DNA from: Shewanella cyperi
GTDB taxonomy: Bacteria > Pseudomonadota > Gammaproteobacteria > Enterobacterales > Shewanellaceae
NCBI RefSeq assembly: GCF_017354985.1
Contig: NZ_CP071501.1
Coordinates: 3,697,001-3,761,000 of the forward strand
Direction of reading: 5' to 3'
Length of the DNA stretch: 64,000 nt
Part shown: piece after piece, positions 31,950 to 44,200 of the stretch
How the letters are laid out: the number at the start of each line of letters is the position of its first letter
How positions within the stretch are numbered: position 1 is the first letter of the stretch
Program-made: the position numbers and the translations under genes
Notes under the pieces: model-generated
Database searches by the model: none
Told to the model about the DNA's origin: nothing
The model's input: the letters and a program-made list of their open reading frames with translations, nothing else

Positions 31950-32671
31950 TGATGAAGGTGCTGCTGACCCGTCCAGAGGGGCGCAATGGGCAGATGCAAC
32001 AGGCGTTAACCGAACGCGGCGTCGCTTTTATGGTGACGCCGCTCCTGTGTGTTGAGGGCATTGCCGTCAGCCCGGAGGCACTGAGCCTGGCCAAAGAGGC
32101 CGACATGCTCATTTTCATCAGCACCACAGCCGTAACCCACGCCGCCAAGCTCTTTGGCAGCCATTGGCCAACAAGCCGTTATTATGCCGTGGGTGAGGCC
32201 ACCGCCGCCGCACTCGAACAATTAGGCCTCAATGTAACCCGGGCACCCGACGACTGCCAGCAGACCGAAGGCCTGCTTCAATTGCCGGACTTTGACCAAG
32301 TCAGCGGACGCAAAATTGGCATTATCCGGGGTGAAGGTGGGCGTGAAACCCTGGCCGAAACCCTCAGCCAACGGGGAGCCCAGGTAAATTACCTTGAGGT
32401 GTATCGTCGTGGCTGCCCGCCACTGGATCCACAAGCCACTGTAGCGGCCTGGCAGGCCTTTGGGATAGATACTTTGCTGCTGACCAGTGGTGAAGTGCTG
32501 GACAACTTGCTGAAACTGGTTCCCAAAGAGTGTTTTGCTTGGCTAAATTCCTGTCATATCATAGTGCCCAGCTGCCGGGTGGAAGCTCAGGCTCGCGATA
32601 AAGGATTGACCAGGGTTACCAATGCAGGCGCGGCCAACCATCAGGCCATGCTTGACGCCCTGTCACTGTAA
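31949..32671 (+). CDS. hemD: Uroporphyrinogen-III synthase
   Basis: It cyclises hydroxymethylbilane with inversion of ring D. The 240-residue protein has the HEM4 fold; VLLTRPEGRN at the N-terminus and LLLTSGEVLDNLL near the C-terminus are typical, although the family is poorly conserved. The start ATG overlaps the hemC stop (TGATG); another ATG follows directly. Position within hemCDXY supports the call. Confidence 0.93.
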   Translation: MMKVLLTRPEGRNGQMQQALTERGVAFMVTPLLCVEGIAVSPEALSLAKEADMLIFISTTAVTHAAKLFGSHWPTSRYYAVGEATAAALEQLGLNVTRAPDDCQQTEGLLQLPDFDQVSGRKIGIIRGEGGRETLAETLSQRGAQVNYLEVYRRGCPPLDPQATVAAWQAFGIDTLLLTSGEVLDNLLKLVPKECFAWLNSCHIIVPSCRVEAQARDKGLTRVTNAGAANHQAMLDALSL

Positions 32672-32713
32672 TTCTCTTCTTTCCGCCATTACAGGTGTTA
32701 ACAGGACAGTTTC

Positions 32714-33820
32714 ATGGATAACCAACCGCAAGAAGTCGAATCCACACTCCCGGACACCCCGCAGGATATGGACCCGCAGCCAACAGCTGAAAATGCCCCC
32801 AAGGGCCGCCCCTGGTTCTTCATGGTGCTCACACTGTTTGCTTTGCTGGCTGCGGCAAGCGCCATTGGCGGCAGCTACTGGCTCTATATGCAAATGCAGG
32901 CCCTGCAGCAGGATAATCAAAGCTCGGGGCGCCAATGGCAGACGGCGCTGAATAATGCCAATGACCAGATATCCGCACTCAGCCAACAACTGCAACAGCA
33001 GTCGACTCTGGCAGGAAAGCTCCAGGCATTGGAAGACCAACAGCAACAAACCGCACAGCGCATCAATAGCCTGACCCAGCGCGACCCCAACCATTGGGTA
33101 TTGGCCGAAACCGAATACCTGATCCGTTTGGCCGGGCGCAAATTATGGTTGGAGCGGGATCCCGCCACATCGATGGCGCTGCTGAAAGAAGCCGATGGCC
33201 GCATTGAGTCACTGCAAAATCCCGCCCTGCTCCCCTTGCGCAAGGCGCTGGCAAGCGATATCAGCAGTGTCAGCAGCATCAAGATCACCGATGCCGCCGG
33301 CACCCTTTATGCCATTGATGAAATTATTAATGGTCTGGATAAACTGCCCCTCAACCGCACCGAAGCAGAGCCGATTGCAGCAGAAGATCAGCAGCAACTG
33401 ACCGAATCCATTGATGACTGGCGCACTAATTTAGCCAAAAGCTGGCAGGCGCTTATTCAGGAATTCATTACCATACGCCATCGCAATACCGATCTGGCGC
33501 CGCTGCTGTCCCCCCAACAGCAGTGGTACCTGCAGCAAAACGTCCGCAATAAGCTGCTGCAGGCGCAACTGGCCTTGCATCGCCATGATGAACTGAATTA
33601 TCGCCAATCCATCGCCATGGCCCGTAAATGGATCTATCAGTATTTCAGTCTGAGCAGCGAACAAACCCAAGCGGCGCTGGAAGCCCTGGACGCACTGCAA
33701 ACCCTGAGAATTGACCCCATCACTATTGAAAGCTTCAAGGCTGACAAGCTGTTGCAGCAGTTTAAAGAATACGGTGATCTGCTGGGTGCCGAGTCAAGCG
33801 CTGGGGAGACTGGTCAATGA
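32714..33820 (+). CDS. hemX: HemX family membrane protein
   Basis: HemX of gammaproteobacteria is annotated as a putative uroporphyrinogen-III C-methyltransferase, but this is not supported by a methyltransferase fold; its role is unclear. The 368-residue protein has a Pro/Glu-rich cytoplasmic tail, one membrane segment at about residues 35-60 (WFFMVLTLFALLAAASAIGG), a Gln-rich coiled coil at about 62-120 and a helical periplasmic domain with LAETEYLIRLAGRKL. The end overlaps hemY by four bases. Confidence 0.93.
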   Translation: MDNQPQEVESTLPDTPQDMDPQPTAENAPKGRPWFFMVLTLFALLAAASAIGGSYWLYMQMQALQQDNQSSGRQWQTALNNANDQISALSQQLQQQSTLAGKLQALEDQQQQTAQRINSLTQRDPNHWVLAETEYLIRLAGRKLWLERDPATSMALLKEADGRIESLQNPALLPLRKALASDISSVSSIKITDAAGTLYAIDEIINGLDKLPLNRTEAEPIAAEDQQQLTESIDDWRTNLAKSWQALIQEFITIRHRNTDLAPLLSPQQQWYLQQNVRNKLLQAQLALHRHDELNYRQSIAMARKWIYQYFSLSSEQTQAALEALDALQTLRIDPITIESFKADKLLQQFKEYGDLLGAESSAGETGQ

Positions 33821-34983
33821 TCCGTTCCCTGTTTTACCTGCTGATAGTGTTGATGGGTTTATGCCTGAGCCCCTATTTGATAGGCAACACAGGTTACGTT
33901 TATATCGCCGCCTGGGACTACCAGATAGAAACCAGTGTGGTGTTCGCCTCTTTGCTGCTGATCCTGTTTTACGCTGTGCTGTACCTTGCGGAGTCCGCTT
34001 TTATCAAAGGCTTGTCACTGCTCCTTGGCAGTCGATATCTACCGCAAAAATGGCGCAATAAGGCCGCCAAGAAGCACACCCTTCAAGGCGCTCTGGCGTT
34101 GGCGGAGGAAGACTGGCCCCAGGCAGAAAAAGCCATGCTCAAAGGTGCCGCCAACGGCGAGCTGCCGGCGCTGAACTTGCTGGCCGCTGCCCGCGCAGCT
34201 CATCAACAAGGCAAGCCGGAAACCCGGGATACCTTACTGGATCAGGTTGATCCCCAGCACGGGGACTCGGTTAAACTGGCCAAGGCGCGCTATTTACTGC
34301 AACAGGGTGAATTGGCGCAAGCCAGAATTCTGCTGGATAAATTCAATCCCAGCAGTCGCAGCAAACCCGCCATTATTCGCCTTGCAAAAGAGCTGTATCT
34401 GGCACAGCAGGACTGGCAGGCCCTGAAACTGCTGCTACCCGCCATCACCAAACAAAAACTGCTGGATGAGCAGCAACTGACCCAACTGAGCAACCGGATT
34501 AACCTGTCTCTGCTGACCGATGCTGTCGCCCACAGTGAACAGGAGCTGGACAAGTGTTGGCATTGGCTGAGCCGTCAGGAACGCTCATCTTCTGAACTCA
34601 TGAGTCAGTATGCTCTGGGGCTGCACGCTTTTGGACGTCATGAAGATGCCATCAAATGGCTAAGCAAGGCGCTGAAAAAAGATCATCCCGAACCGGCCTT
34701 TGTGGTACTGCCCAAGATAGTGACAGTGGACGACACCGAAGTCATAAAGCTACTGCAACAACTGAGTAGCGGCTGGGCCGATGACAGCGATTATCTTCAG
34801 AGCTTGGCCAAGGTCCAACTGCTGCTGCGCGAGAACAAGGCGGCCCGGGATACCCTGGAAAAGCTGTGTCAATTGCACCCCACCCGCGAACACTGGTCTG
34901 CTTTTGCCCACGCCCAAGAGCAATTGGGCGATACTCACGGTGCGTTTCTGAGTTATAAAAAGGCCGCGACCTGCATAGATTGA
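33817..34983 (+). CDS. hemY: HemY family TPR membrane protein
   Basis: HemY (enterobacterial type, not the protoporphyrinogen oxidase of Bacillus) is an inner-membrane TPR protein of the heme locus. The 388 residues hold two N-terminal membrane segments (about 1-22 and 42-60), the HemY_N domain and TPR-like helical repeats (for example LALAEEDWPQAEKAML). It overlaps hemX (ATGA) and ends just before a terminator. Confidence 0.93.
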   Translation: MIRSLFYLLIVLMGLCLSPYLIGNTGYVYIAAWDYQIETSVVFASLLLILFYAVLYLAESAFIKGLSLLLGSRYLPQKWRNKAAKKHTLQGALALAEEDWPQAEKAMLKGAANGELPALNLLAAARAAHQQGKPETRDTLLDQVDPQHGDSVKLAKARYLLQQGELAQARILLDKFNPSSRSKPAIIRLAKELYLAQQDWQALKLLLPAITKQKLLDEQQLTQLSNRINLSLLTDAVAHSEQELDKCWHWLSRQERSSSELMSQYALGLHAFGRHEDAIKWLSKALKKDHPEPAFVVLPKIVTVDDTEVIKLLQQLSSGWADDSDYLQSLAKVQLLLRENKAARDTLEKLCQLHPTREHWSAFAHAQEQLGDTHGAFLSYKKAATCID

Positions 34984-35000
34984 TAGAATTTTTAGGATTA

Positions 35001-35028
35001 AAAAAGCCACCAATTAGGTGGCTTTTTT
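35001..35028 (+). terminator. Terminator of the hemCDXY operon
   Basis: A perfect 11-bp stem, AAAAAGCCACC (35001-35011) with GGTGGCTTTTT, and a 5-base loop, followed by more T. It lies 18 bases after hemY and separates the heme operon from the adhesin locus. Confidence 0.92.
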
Positions 35029-35256
35029 ATTAAGTCATAATACATCAGCAACCAATAAGCCTTAACCCCATGAATAAGGTGGATTATCCCCTGATACCGC
35101 CGTGTCGGACCTGAACCGTGCCAACCACCCGTCAAGCGTCATGAATTTGACAGTCCAGTCTCGCTCCCCAGACTTAAAGTAGCACCATTGCCTCTGGCGT
35201 GGACTCAGACACCCCCATTTCCGGCAGCGGTAGGCCGGACACTCGGAGTAAGGATC

Positions 35257-38200
35257 ATGGGCATTGCAATCAACCAACAGGATGCAGTTGTCACCCAGAT
35301 AGTTGGCCAGCTAAGGGCCAAGGATGAGCAAGGCAACGTTCGCACATTAAATATTGGTGACATCATCCACCAGGGGGAGCAATTGATATTTGCTTCCGAT
35401 GATAAGTTTGTCATTGAGTATGCAGACGGCACCCGCATGAGCGAAGTGAACATGCAGTCTCAGGCACAAACAACGCCAGCCTCAACGCAGATGCCAGATC
35501 TGCCTGCTGACGCCACAGATGCGGAGATAGCCGCCCTGCAGGCCCAGATATTGGCAGGCCAGGATCCGACAGCTGATTTACCTGAAACCGCAGCCGGTGC
35601 CGGCGGTGGTGGAACCGAGGGTGGATTCGACTACACCAGTGTCGGCCGTGATGGTGCCGAAACCCTCGCCAGTGCAGGATGGGATACCACAGGGTTCACA
35701 ACTACGACGCTGACCGCCCAGCAAGAACCTCTGCTGACCGATATACTCCCCGAAGCCCCATTCCTCGCCAATGCCAATCTCACCTTCTCCGATGCTGCCT
35801 TACCCCTGGGGTCTACCCCGGATGCCCAACAGGTTACCCAAGATGGCACCCTAGCCTTCAGTGCCACTTCCGGTGTACTGAACATCAGCATTGACGGAGT
35901 GGCCATTGTGACCGATGGCATATTCAATGGACCTGTGACTATCAGCACCTCTTATGGGGTGCTGACTATTTCCGGGGTAGATCTGGCAAACGGTATTTTG
36001 AGCTTCAGCTTTACCCAAACTGCCGCCGTCGATCACAGCCAGGGGGACATATTCAACCAGTTGTTCTCACTTCTGCTGACCGACAATCTTGGCGTCACCA
36101 CCTCAAGCACCCTCACCATCAGCGTCGGTGACGATGCTCCCAGCGGCCAGAATGACAGCAACAGCCTGTCAGAAGATACCAGTCTGGCGGTGATCGGCAA
36201 CCTGCTCGCCAACGACACCCAGGGCGCTGATACGGCCCAGGTTACCGCGGCCGGCGCCGGAAGTGCCACCAACATCAGTGTGGGCCAGGCCAGCCAAATC
36301 AATGGCAGTTTTGGCGTACTGACACTCAATAGCGATGGCAGTTACAGCTATCAATTGAATACCGGTTTGCAAGCAGTGCAGGCCCTGGCTCAGGGCCAGA
36401 CCCTGAATGAGGTCTTCAGCTACGTGTTGCAGGACGCCGATGGCGATATCAGTGTCCAAACCCTGACCATAACCATCACCGGCAGCAACGATGCCCCCGT
36501 CATTACCACGGAGCAAGGTCAGGATCTGGGTACAGTAATAGAAGCCGGTAACTTCGACGATGGCTCCTTCAATCCCGGCGTCCCCTCCGTCAGCGGTAAC
36601 CTCAGCGCCAGCGACGTGGACAATGGTGCAGTGCTGACCTGGAGCGGAAATGCTGACAGTCCCTTCGGCAGTTTCAGCATAGATGCGGCCACAGGTGCCT
36701 GGACCTATACCCTCGATAACAGCGCCGCCGACAGTCTGCAGGAAGGAGAGGTGCGCATTGAAACTTTCCTCGTCACAGTGACCGATGAATTTGGCGCCAC
36801 TGCCACCCAGGAAGTGACCATCACCATAGTCGGCAGCAACGATGCGCCGATATTGAGCGCCGAGACCAGTGGCAGCGTCACCGAAGATCAAAATGTCTCT
36901 GCCGGCATGCTGGTTGACAGCGGCGCCCTCAGCTTCACCGATGTGGATCTGGGCGACGACCATCAGATGAGCAGTAGCTATAACGGCGATATCAGCTGGA
37001 GCGGTGGCAGTCTGACCCAGGAGCAGATCAATGCCCTGCTGGCCGGTTTCAGTGTCGACAGCAACAGCTGGGACTACAGCATCGCCAACAGCCTGGTGCA
37101 ATTCCTGTCCGTCGGCGAAACCATTACCCTCAGCTTTACCGTCACCGTCACAGATGAATTTGGCGCCAGCGACAGCCAGATAGTCACCCTGACCATCCAC
37201 GGCACCAACGATGCCCCCGTCATTACCACGGAGCAAGGTCAGGATCTGGGCACAGTAATAGAAGCCGGTAACTTCGACGATGGCTCCTTCAATCTCGGCG
37301 TCCCTTCCATCAGCGGTAACCTCAGCGCCAGCGACGTCGACAACGGTGCAGTGCTCACCTGGAGCGGAAATGCTGACAGTCCCTTCGGCAGTTTCAGCAT
37401 AGATGCGGCCACAGGTGCCTGGACCTATGTCCTCGATAACAGCGCCGCCGACAGTCTGCAGGAAGGTGAGGTGCGCATTGAAACCTTCCTCGTTACTGTG
37501 ACCGATGAATTTGGCGCCACTGCCACTCAGGAAGTGACCATCACCATAGTCGGCAGCAACGATGCACCGATATTAAGCGCCGAGACCAGTGGCAGCGTCA
37601 CCGAAGATCAAAATGTCTCTGCCGGTATGCTGATTGACAGCGGCGCCCTCAGCTTCACCGATGTGGATCTGGGCGACGACCATCAGATGAGCAGTAGCTA
37701 TAACGGCGATATCAGCTGGAGCGGTGGCAGCCTGACCCAGGATCAGATCAATGCCCTGCTGGCCGGTTTCAGTGTCGACAGCAACAGCTGGGATTACAGC
37801 ATCGCCAACAGTCTGGTGCAGTTCCTGTCGATAGGTGAAACCATTACCCTCAGCTTTACTGTCACCGTCACAGATGAATTCGGTGCCAGCGACAGCCAGG
37901 TAGTCACCCTGACCATCCACGGCACCAATGACGGGCCTGTCATCAATCCCCCTGCAGAAGGCGATGCCGATGGCACTGTTATAGAAGCGGGTAACTTTGA
38001 TAACGGCAATGTCGATCCTGGTTCTCCCGAAATCTCCGGTACCCTGACGGCCACAGATGCGGATCATGATGCCGTATTGACCTGGAGTGGTAACGCCGAG
38101 GGTGAGTTCGGTGGCTTCGTCATAGATCCAGAAACCGGCATCTGGACCTATACAATCGATAACAGCGCTGCCGACAGTTTGCAGGAAGGCGAAACCCGTA

Positions 38201-41200
38201 CCGAAACCTTCCTGGTCACAGTCACAGATCAAAATGGCGCAACCAGCACACAGGAAGTAACCATCACCATAGTCGGCAGCAACGATGCACCGATATTGAC
38301 CCTGAATGACAGTGGCAGCGTCATAGAAGATGTCGATGTCATCGCCGGTATGCTGTCCGACAGTGGCGCCCTCAGCTTTACCGATGTGGATGTGGGGGAC
38401 AGTCACGAGATCAGCACCAGTTACAATGGCGACATCAGTTGGAGTGGTGGCGCCCTCACCCTGGCAGAAATTAATGCCCTGGTGGCGGGCTTCAGTGCCG
38501 ACAGCGACAGCTGGGACTTCAATATAGCCAACAGCCTGGTGCAATTCCTGGCGGTGGGTGAGACCATTACCTTAAGCTTTACCGTCACTGTGACCGACGA
38601 ATTTGGCGCCAGTGACAGTCAACAGGTAAATATCACTATCACAGGCACCAACGATGCACCGGTACTGACCGTCGATACCAGCGGCAGCGTCACCGAGGAT
38701 GTCAACGTGCTCGCCGGCATGCTCTCCGACAGCGGCGCCCTCATCTTTACCGATGTCGATGTCAACGACAGCCACAGCGTCAGCTCACTCTACAACAATG
38801 ACATCAGCTGGAGCGGCGGCGCCCTGACCCAGGACCAAATCAATGCCCTGGTGGCCGGCTTCAGTGCCGACAGCGACAGCTGGGACTACAGCATCGCCAA
38901 CAGCCTGGTGCAGTTCCTGGCGGTGGGTGAAACCATCACCTTAAGCTTCAACGTCAGCGTCGATGACGGCCATGGCGGTATCGATACCGACACCGTCACC
39001 ATCACCATCAACGGCACCAACGATGCACCGGTACTGACCGTCGATACCAGCGGCAGCGTCACCGAGGATGTCAACGTGCTCGCCGGCATGCTGTCCGACA
39101 GCGGCGCCCTCAGTTTTACCGACGTGGATGTCAACGACAGCCACAGCGTCAACTCGCTGTACAACAATGACATCAGCTGGAGCGGCGGCGCCCTGACCCA
39201 GGACCAAATCAATGCCCTGGTGGCCGGTTTCAGTGCCGACAGCGACAGCTGGGACTACAGCATTGCCAACAGCCTGGTGCAGTTCCTGGCGGTGGGTGAA
39301 ACCATCACCTTAAGCTTCAACGTCAGCGTCGATGACGGCCATGGCGGTATTGATACCGAGACCGTGACCATCACCATCAACGGCACCAACGATGCACCGG
39401 TACTGACCGTCGATACCAGCGGCAGCGTCACCGAGGATGTCAACGTGCTCGCCGGCATGCTGTCCGACAGCGGCGCCCTCAGTTTTACCGACGTGGATGT
39501 CAACGACAGCCACAGCGTCAACTCGCTGTACAACAATGACATCAGCTGGAGCGGCGGCGCCCTGACCCAGGACCAAATCAATGCCCTGGTGGCCGGTTTC
39601 AGTGCCGACAGCGACAGCTGGGACTACAGCATTGCCAACAGCCTGGTGCAGTTCCTGGCGGTGGGTGAAACCATCACCTTAAGCTTCAACGTCAGCGTCG
39701 ATGACGGCCATGGCGGTATTGATACCGAGACCGTGACCATCACCATCAACGGCACCAACGATGCACCGGTACTGACCGTCGATACCAGCGGCAGCGTCAC
39801 CGAGGATGTCAACGTGCTCGCCGGCATGCTGTCCGACAGCGGCGCCCTCAGTTTTACCGACGTGGATGTCAACGACAGCCACAGCGTCAACTCGCTGTAC
39901 AACAATGACATCAGCTGGAGCGGCGGCGCCCTGACCCAGGACCAAATCAATGCCCTGGTGGCCGGCTTCAGTGCCGACAGCGACAGCTGGGACTACAGCA
40001 TCGCCAACAGCCTAGTGCAGTTCCTGGGGGTGGGTGAGACCATCACCTTGAGCTTCAACGTCAGCGTCGATGACGGCCATGGCGGTATTGATACCGAGAC
40101 CGTGACCATCACCATCAACGGCACCAACGATGCACCGGTACTGACCGTCGATACCAGCGGCAGCGTCACCGAGGATGTCAACGTGCTCGCCGGCATGCTG
40201 TCCGACAGCGGCGCCCTCAGCTTTACCGATGTGGATGTCAACGACAGCCACAGCGTCAACTCGCTGTACAACAATGACATCAGCTGGAGCGGCGGCGCCC
40301 TGACCCAGGACCAAATCAATGCCCTGGTGGCCGGTTTCAGTGCCGACAGCGACAGCTGGGACTACAGCATTGCCAACAGCCTGGTGCAGTTCCTGGCGGT
40401 GGGTGAAACCATCACCTTAAGCTTCAACGTCAGCGTCGATGACGGCCATGGCGGTATTGATACCGAGACCGTGACCATCACCATCAACGGCACCAACGAT
40501 GCACCGGTACTGACCGTCGATACCAGCGGCAGCGTCACCGAGGATGTCAACGTGCTCGCCGGCATGCTGTCCGACAGCGGCGCCCTCAGCTTTACCGATG
40601 TGGATGTCAACGACAGCCACAGCGTCAACTCGCTGTACAACAATGACATCAGCTGGAGCGGCGGCGCCCTGACCCAGGACCAAATCAATGCCCTGGTGGC
40701 CGGTTTCAGTGCCGACAGCGACAGCTGGGACTACAGCATTGCCAACAGCCTGGTGCAGTTCCTGGCGGTGGGTGAAACCATCACCTTAAGCTTCAACGTC
40801 AGCGTCGATGACGGCCATGGCGGTATTGATACCGACACCGTGACCATCACCATCAACGGCACCAACGATGCACCGGTACTGACCGTCGATACCAGCGGCA
40901 GCGTCACCGAGGATGTCAACGTGCTCGCCGGCATGCTGTCCGACAGCGGCACCCTCAGCTTTAGCGACGTCGATGTCAACGACAGCCACAGCGTCAACTC
41001 GCTGTACAACAATGACATCAGCTGGAGCGGCGGCGCCCTGACCCAGGACCAAATCAATGCCCTGGTGGCCGGTTTCAGTGCCGACAGCGACAGCTGGGAC
41101 TACAGCATCGCCAACAGCCTGGTGCAGTTCCTGGCGGTGGGTGAGACCATCACCTTGAGCTTCAACGTCAGCGTCGATGACGGCCATGGCGGTATTGATA

Positions 41201-44200
41201 CCGAGACCGTGACCATCACCATCAACGGCACCAACGATGCACCGGTACTGACGGTCGATACCAGCGGCAGCGTCACCGAGGATGTCAACGTGCTCGCCGG
41301 CATGCTGTCCGACAGCGGCACCCTCAGCTTTAGCGACGTCGATGTCAACGACAGCCACAGCGTCAACTCGCTGTACAACAATGACATCAGCTGGAGCGGC
41401 GGCGCCCTGACCCAGGACCAAATCAATGCCCTGGTGGCCGGTTTCAGTGCCGACAGCGACAGCTGGGACTACAGCATTGCCAACAGCCTGGTGCAGTTCC
41501 TGGCGGTGGGTGAAACCATCACCTTAAGCTTCAACGTCAGCGTCGATGACGGCCATGGCGGTATTGATACCGAGACCGTGACCATCACCATCAACGGCAC
41601 CAACGATGCACCGGTACTGACCGTCGATACCAGCGGCAGCGTCACCGAGGATGTCAACGTGCTCGCCGGCATGCTGTCCGACAGCGGCGCCCTCAGCTTT
41701 ACCGATGTGGATGTCAACGACAGCCACAGCGTCAACTCGCTGTACAACAATGACATCAGCTGGAGCGGCGGCGCCCTGACCCAGGACCAAATCAATGCCC
41801 TGGTGGCCGGTTTCAGTGCCGACAGCGACAGCTGGGACTACAGCATTGCCAACAGCCTGGTGCAGTTCCTGGCGGTGGGTGAAACCATCACCTTAAGCTT
41901 CAACGTCAGCGTCGATGACGGCCATGGCGGTATTGATACCGAGACCGTGACCATCACCATCAACGGCACCAACGATGCACCGGTACTGACCGTCGATACC
42001 AGCGGCAGCGTCACCGAGGATGTCAACGTGCTCGCCGGCATGCTGTCCGACAGCGGCACCCTCAGCTTTAGCGACGTGGATGTCAACGACAGCCACAGCG
42101 TCAACTCGCTGTACAACAATGACATCAGCTGGAGCGGCGGCGCCCTGACCCAGGACCAAATCAATGCCCTGGTGGCCGGCTTCAGTGCCGACAGCGACAG
42201 CTGGGACTACAGCATCGCCAACAGCCTGGTGCAGTTCCTGGCGGTGGGTGAGACCATCACCTTGAGCTTCAACGTCAGCGTCGATGACGGCCATGGCGGT
42301 ATTGATACCGAGACCGTGACCATCACCATCAACGGCACCAACGATGCACCGGTACTGACCGTCGATACCAGCGGCAGCGTCACCGAGGATGTCAACGTGC
42401 TCGCCGGCATGCTGTCCGACAGCGGCACCCTCAGCTTTAGCGACGTGGATGTCAACGACAGCCACAGCGTCAACTCGCTGTACAACAATGACATCAGCTG
42501 GAGCGGCGGCGCCCTGACCCAGGACCAAATCAATGCCCTGGTGGCCGGCTTTAACCTGGTTAATGGCGGTTGGACCTACAGCATCGACAATGAGCTGATC
42601 CAATTCCTGGGCGAGGGCGAGACCATCACCCTCAGCTTCGATGTCACTGTGGATGATGGAAACGGAGGCACAGACACCAAAACGGTTTCCATCACCATCA
42701 ATGGCACCAATGATGCTGTAGAGGGTGAGTTCGCCAAGGAAATCTGGGTACCGGCCTCCATGGCCGAACTGCTCAACCCCTATGACGACGGTTACCCACT
42801 GCACATTGCCGTGCCCACAGACACAGATGTTAACGACACCATCAGCATTACCAATATCAGCATGGCCTTTGTGGATCAAAACGTGGTCGCAGACATAGGT
42901 ACCCTCTGGTATGTGGATGATGATACCAATCTGTTGACCCAATTTGACTTTGACAACCCGGTCAGCCTGTCCGCCGCGGAATTGGGCACCTTGGTTTACA
43001 TGCCGGGTGACAACGGCGATTTAGACAGTCAGCTGGATATTTCACTCACCTTCACGGTCAATTCGGGCGCTGAGCAGGTGCAGGGTGACTTTGTTATCCA
43101 TACCGTGCCGCAAAATAGCCTTGGCGATAACAGTGTTCTGATCGGCGACGGCAGTTCACCACTCACCTCGGGTAACGATCAGGATGCTTACTTAACCGTC
43201 AGCAGTGGTTTCGCCGAAGTGCTTAATACGGATCCCAGTTTGGGTACCCTGGATCTCTTTACCGACTTCCAGAAATCGCCCTTCGATATCCCAATTCCGG
43301 CCGGTGAGATAGGTGGAGTCACTGGCCAGGAAAGGGAAGACGAAGTCTCGGTCCGGCTCACCATCAATGGCATCACCTTTATTGTCATTGCCGCTGCAAA
43401 CGGGGTGACAGATTGGACCTTTGATGTGGATTCAGGTCTGATGAAGGCCAGCGTGGCCTACGACAGCATATTAATGGAATCTGATCCATCCACCACCCTT
43501 GCCCAATACCTGGCAGCCAATCCGGTATCCGCGGGAGACATTTGGACCATCACCTATCTGGATAACGATGGCGGCTCGTACCAAGCCCGCTTTGTTCAGG
43601 CGACCTTTACCCATGAACTCTTGCCCGATACCGCTATTACTGTCACAGGCACAGACAATGTCGATAACTTGATTTTCGGCACCACTGAAGGAGATATACT
43701 GACAGGGGCCAATCTGAACGATGAAATTGTTGGCCGGGAAGGTAACGATATCATCAAAGGACTGGCAGGTGATGACGAACTGCTGGGCGGTAGCGGAAAC
43801 GACACAATAGAAGGCGGCACAGGTGCCGATTACCTGATTGGCGGTCTGGGCAGCGACAGTCTGGATGCGGGGATAGACACAGACAGAGATATATTGGTGT
43901 GGGATACAGGTTCAGCCGATGGCAGTACCGATGATGTCTACCATTTCGACCCCGATCATGATGCTTTGGATTTATCAGATATTCTGCTTGATGAAGAAAA
44001 CGGCAGCTTGGAAGATTACCTCAGCTTCAGCTTCGGAGGCGGTGATACCACCATCACCATTGATAGCAACGGTGCAGCCCCCGGCGGGGATACTGTCACA
44101 ATAGTCCTGCATGGCACGGATTTGTCGGCTATCTATGGTTCTGCCAACGAAACCGACATTATCCAGGGTATGCTGGGTGATAACGCCCTACTGGTAACAC

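Noticed and set aside
35029..35256. Possible c-di-GMP riboswitch before adhesin 1
   Set aside because: The region was checked by eye for the GEMM core and tetraloop pattern; none is present. No alternative riboswitch was recognised.
41893..42942. Long minus-strand open frames through adhesin 1, such as 349 codons here and others at 36169-37236 and 37573-38544
   Set aside because: They repeat with the 369-bp period and exist because the repeat's codon use leaves the antisense frame open. No start signals or family resemblance.
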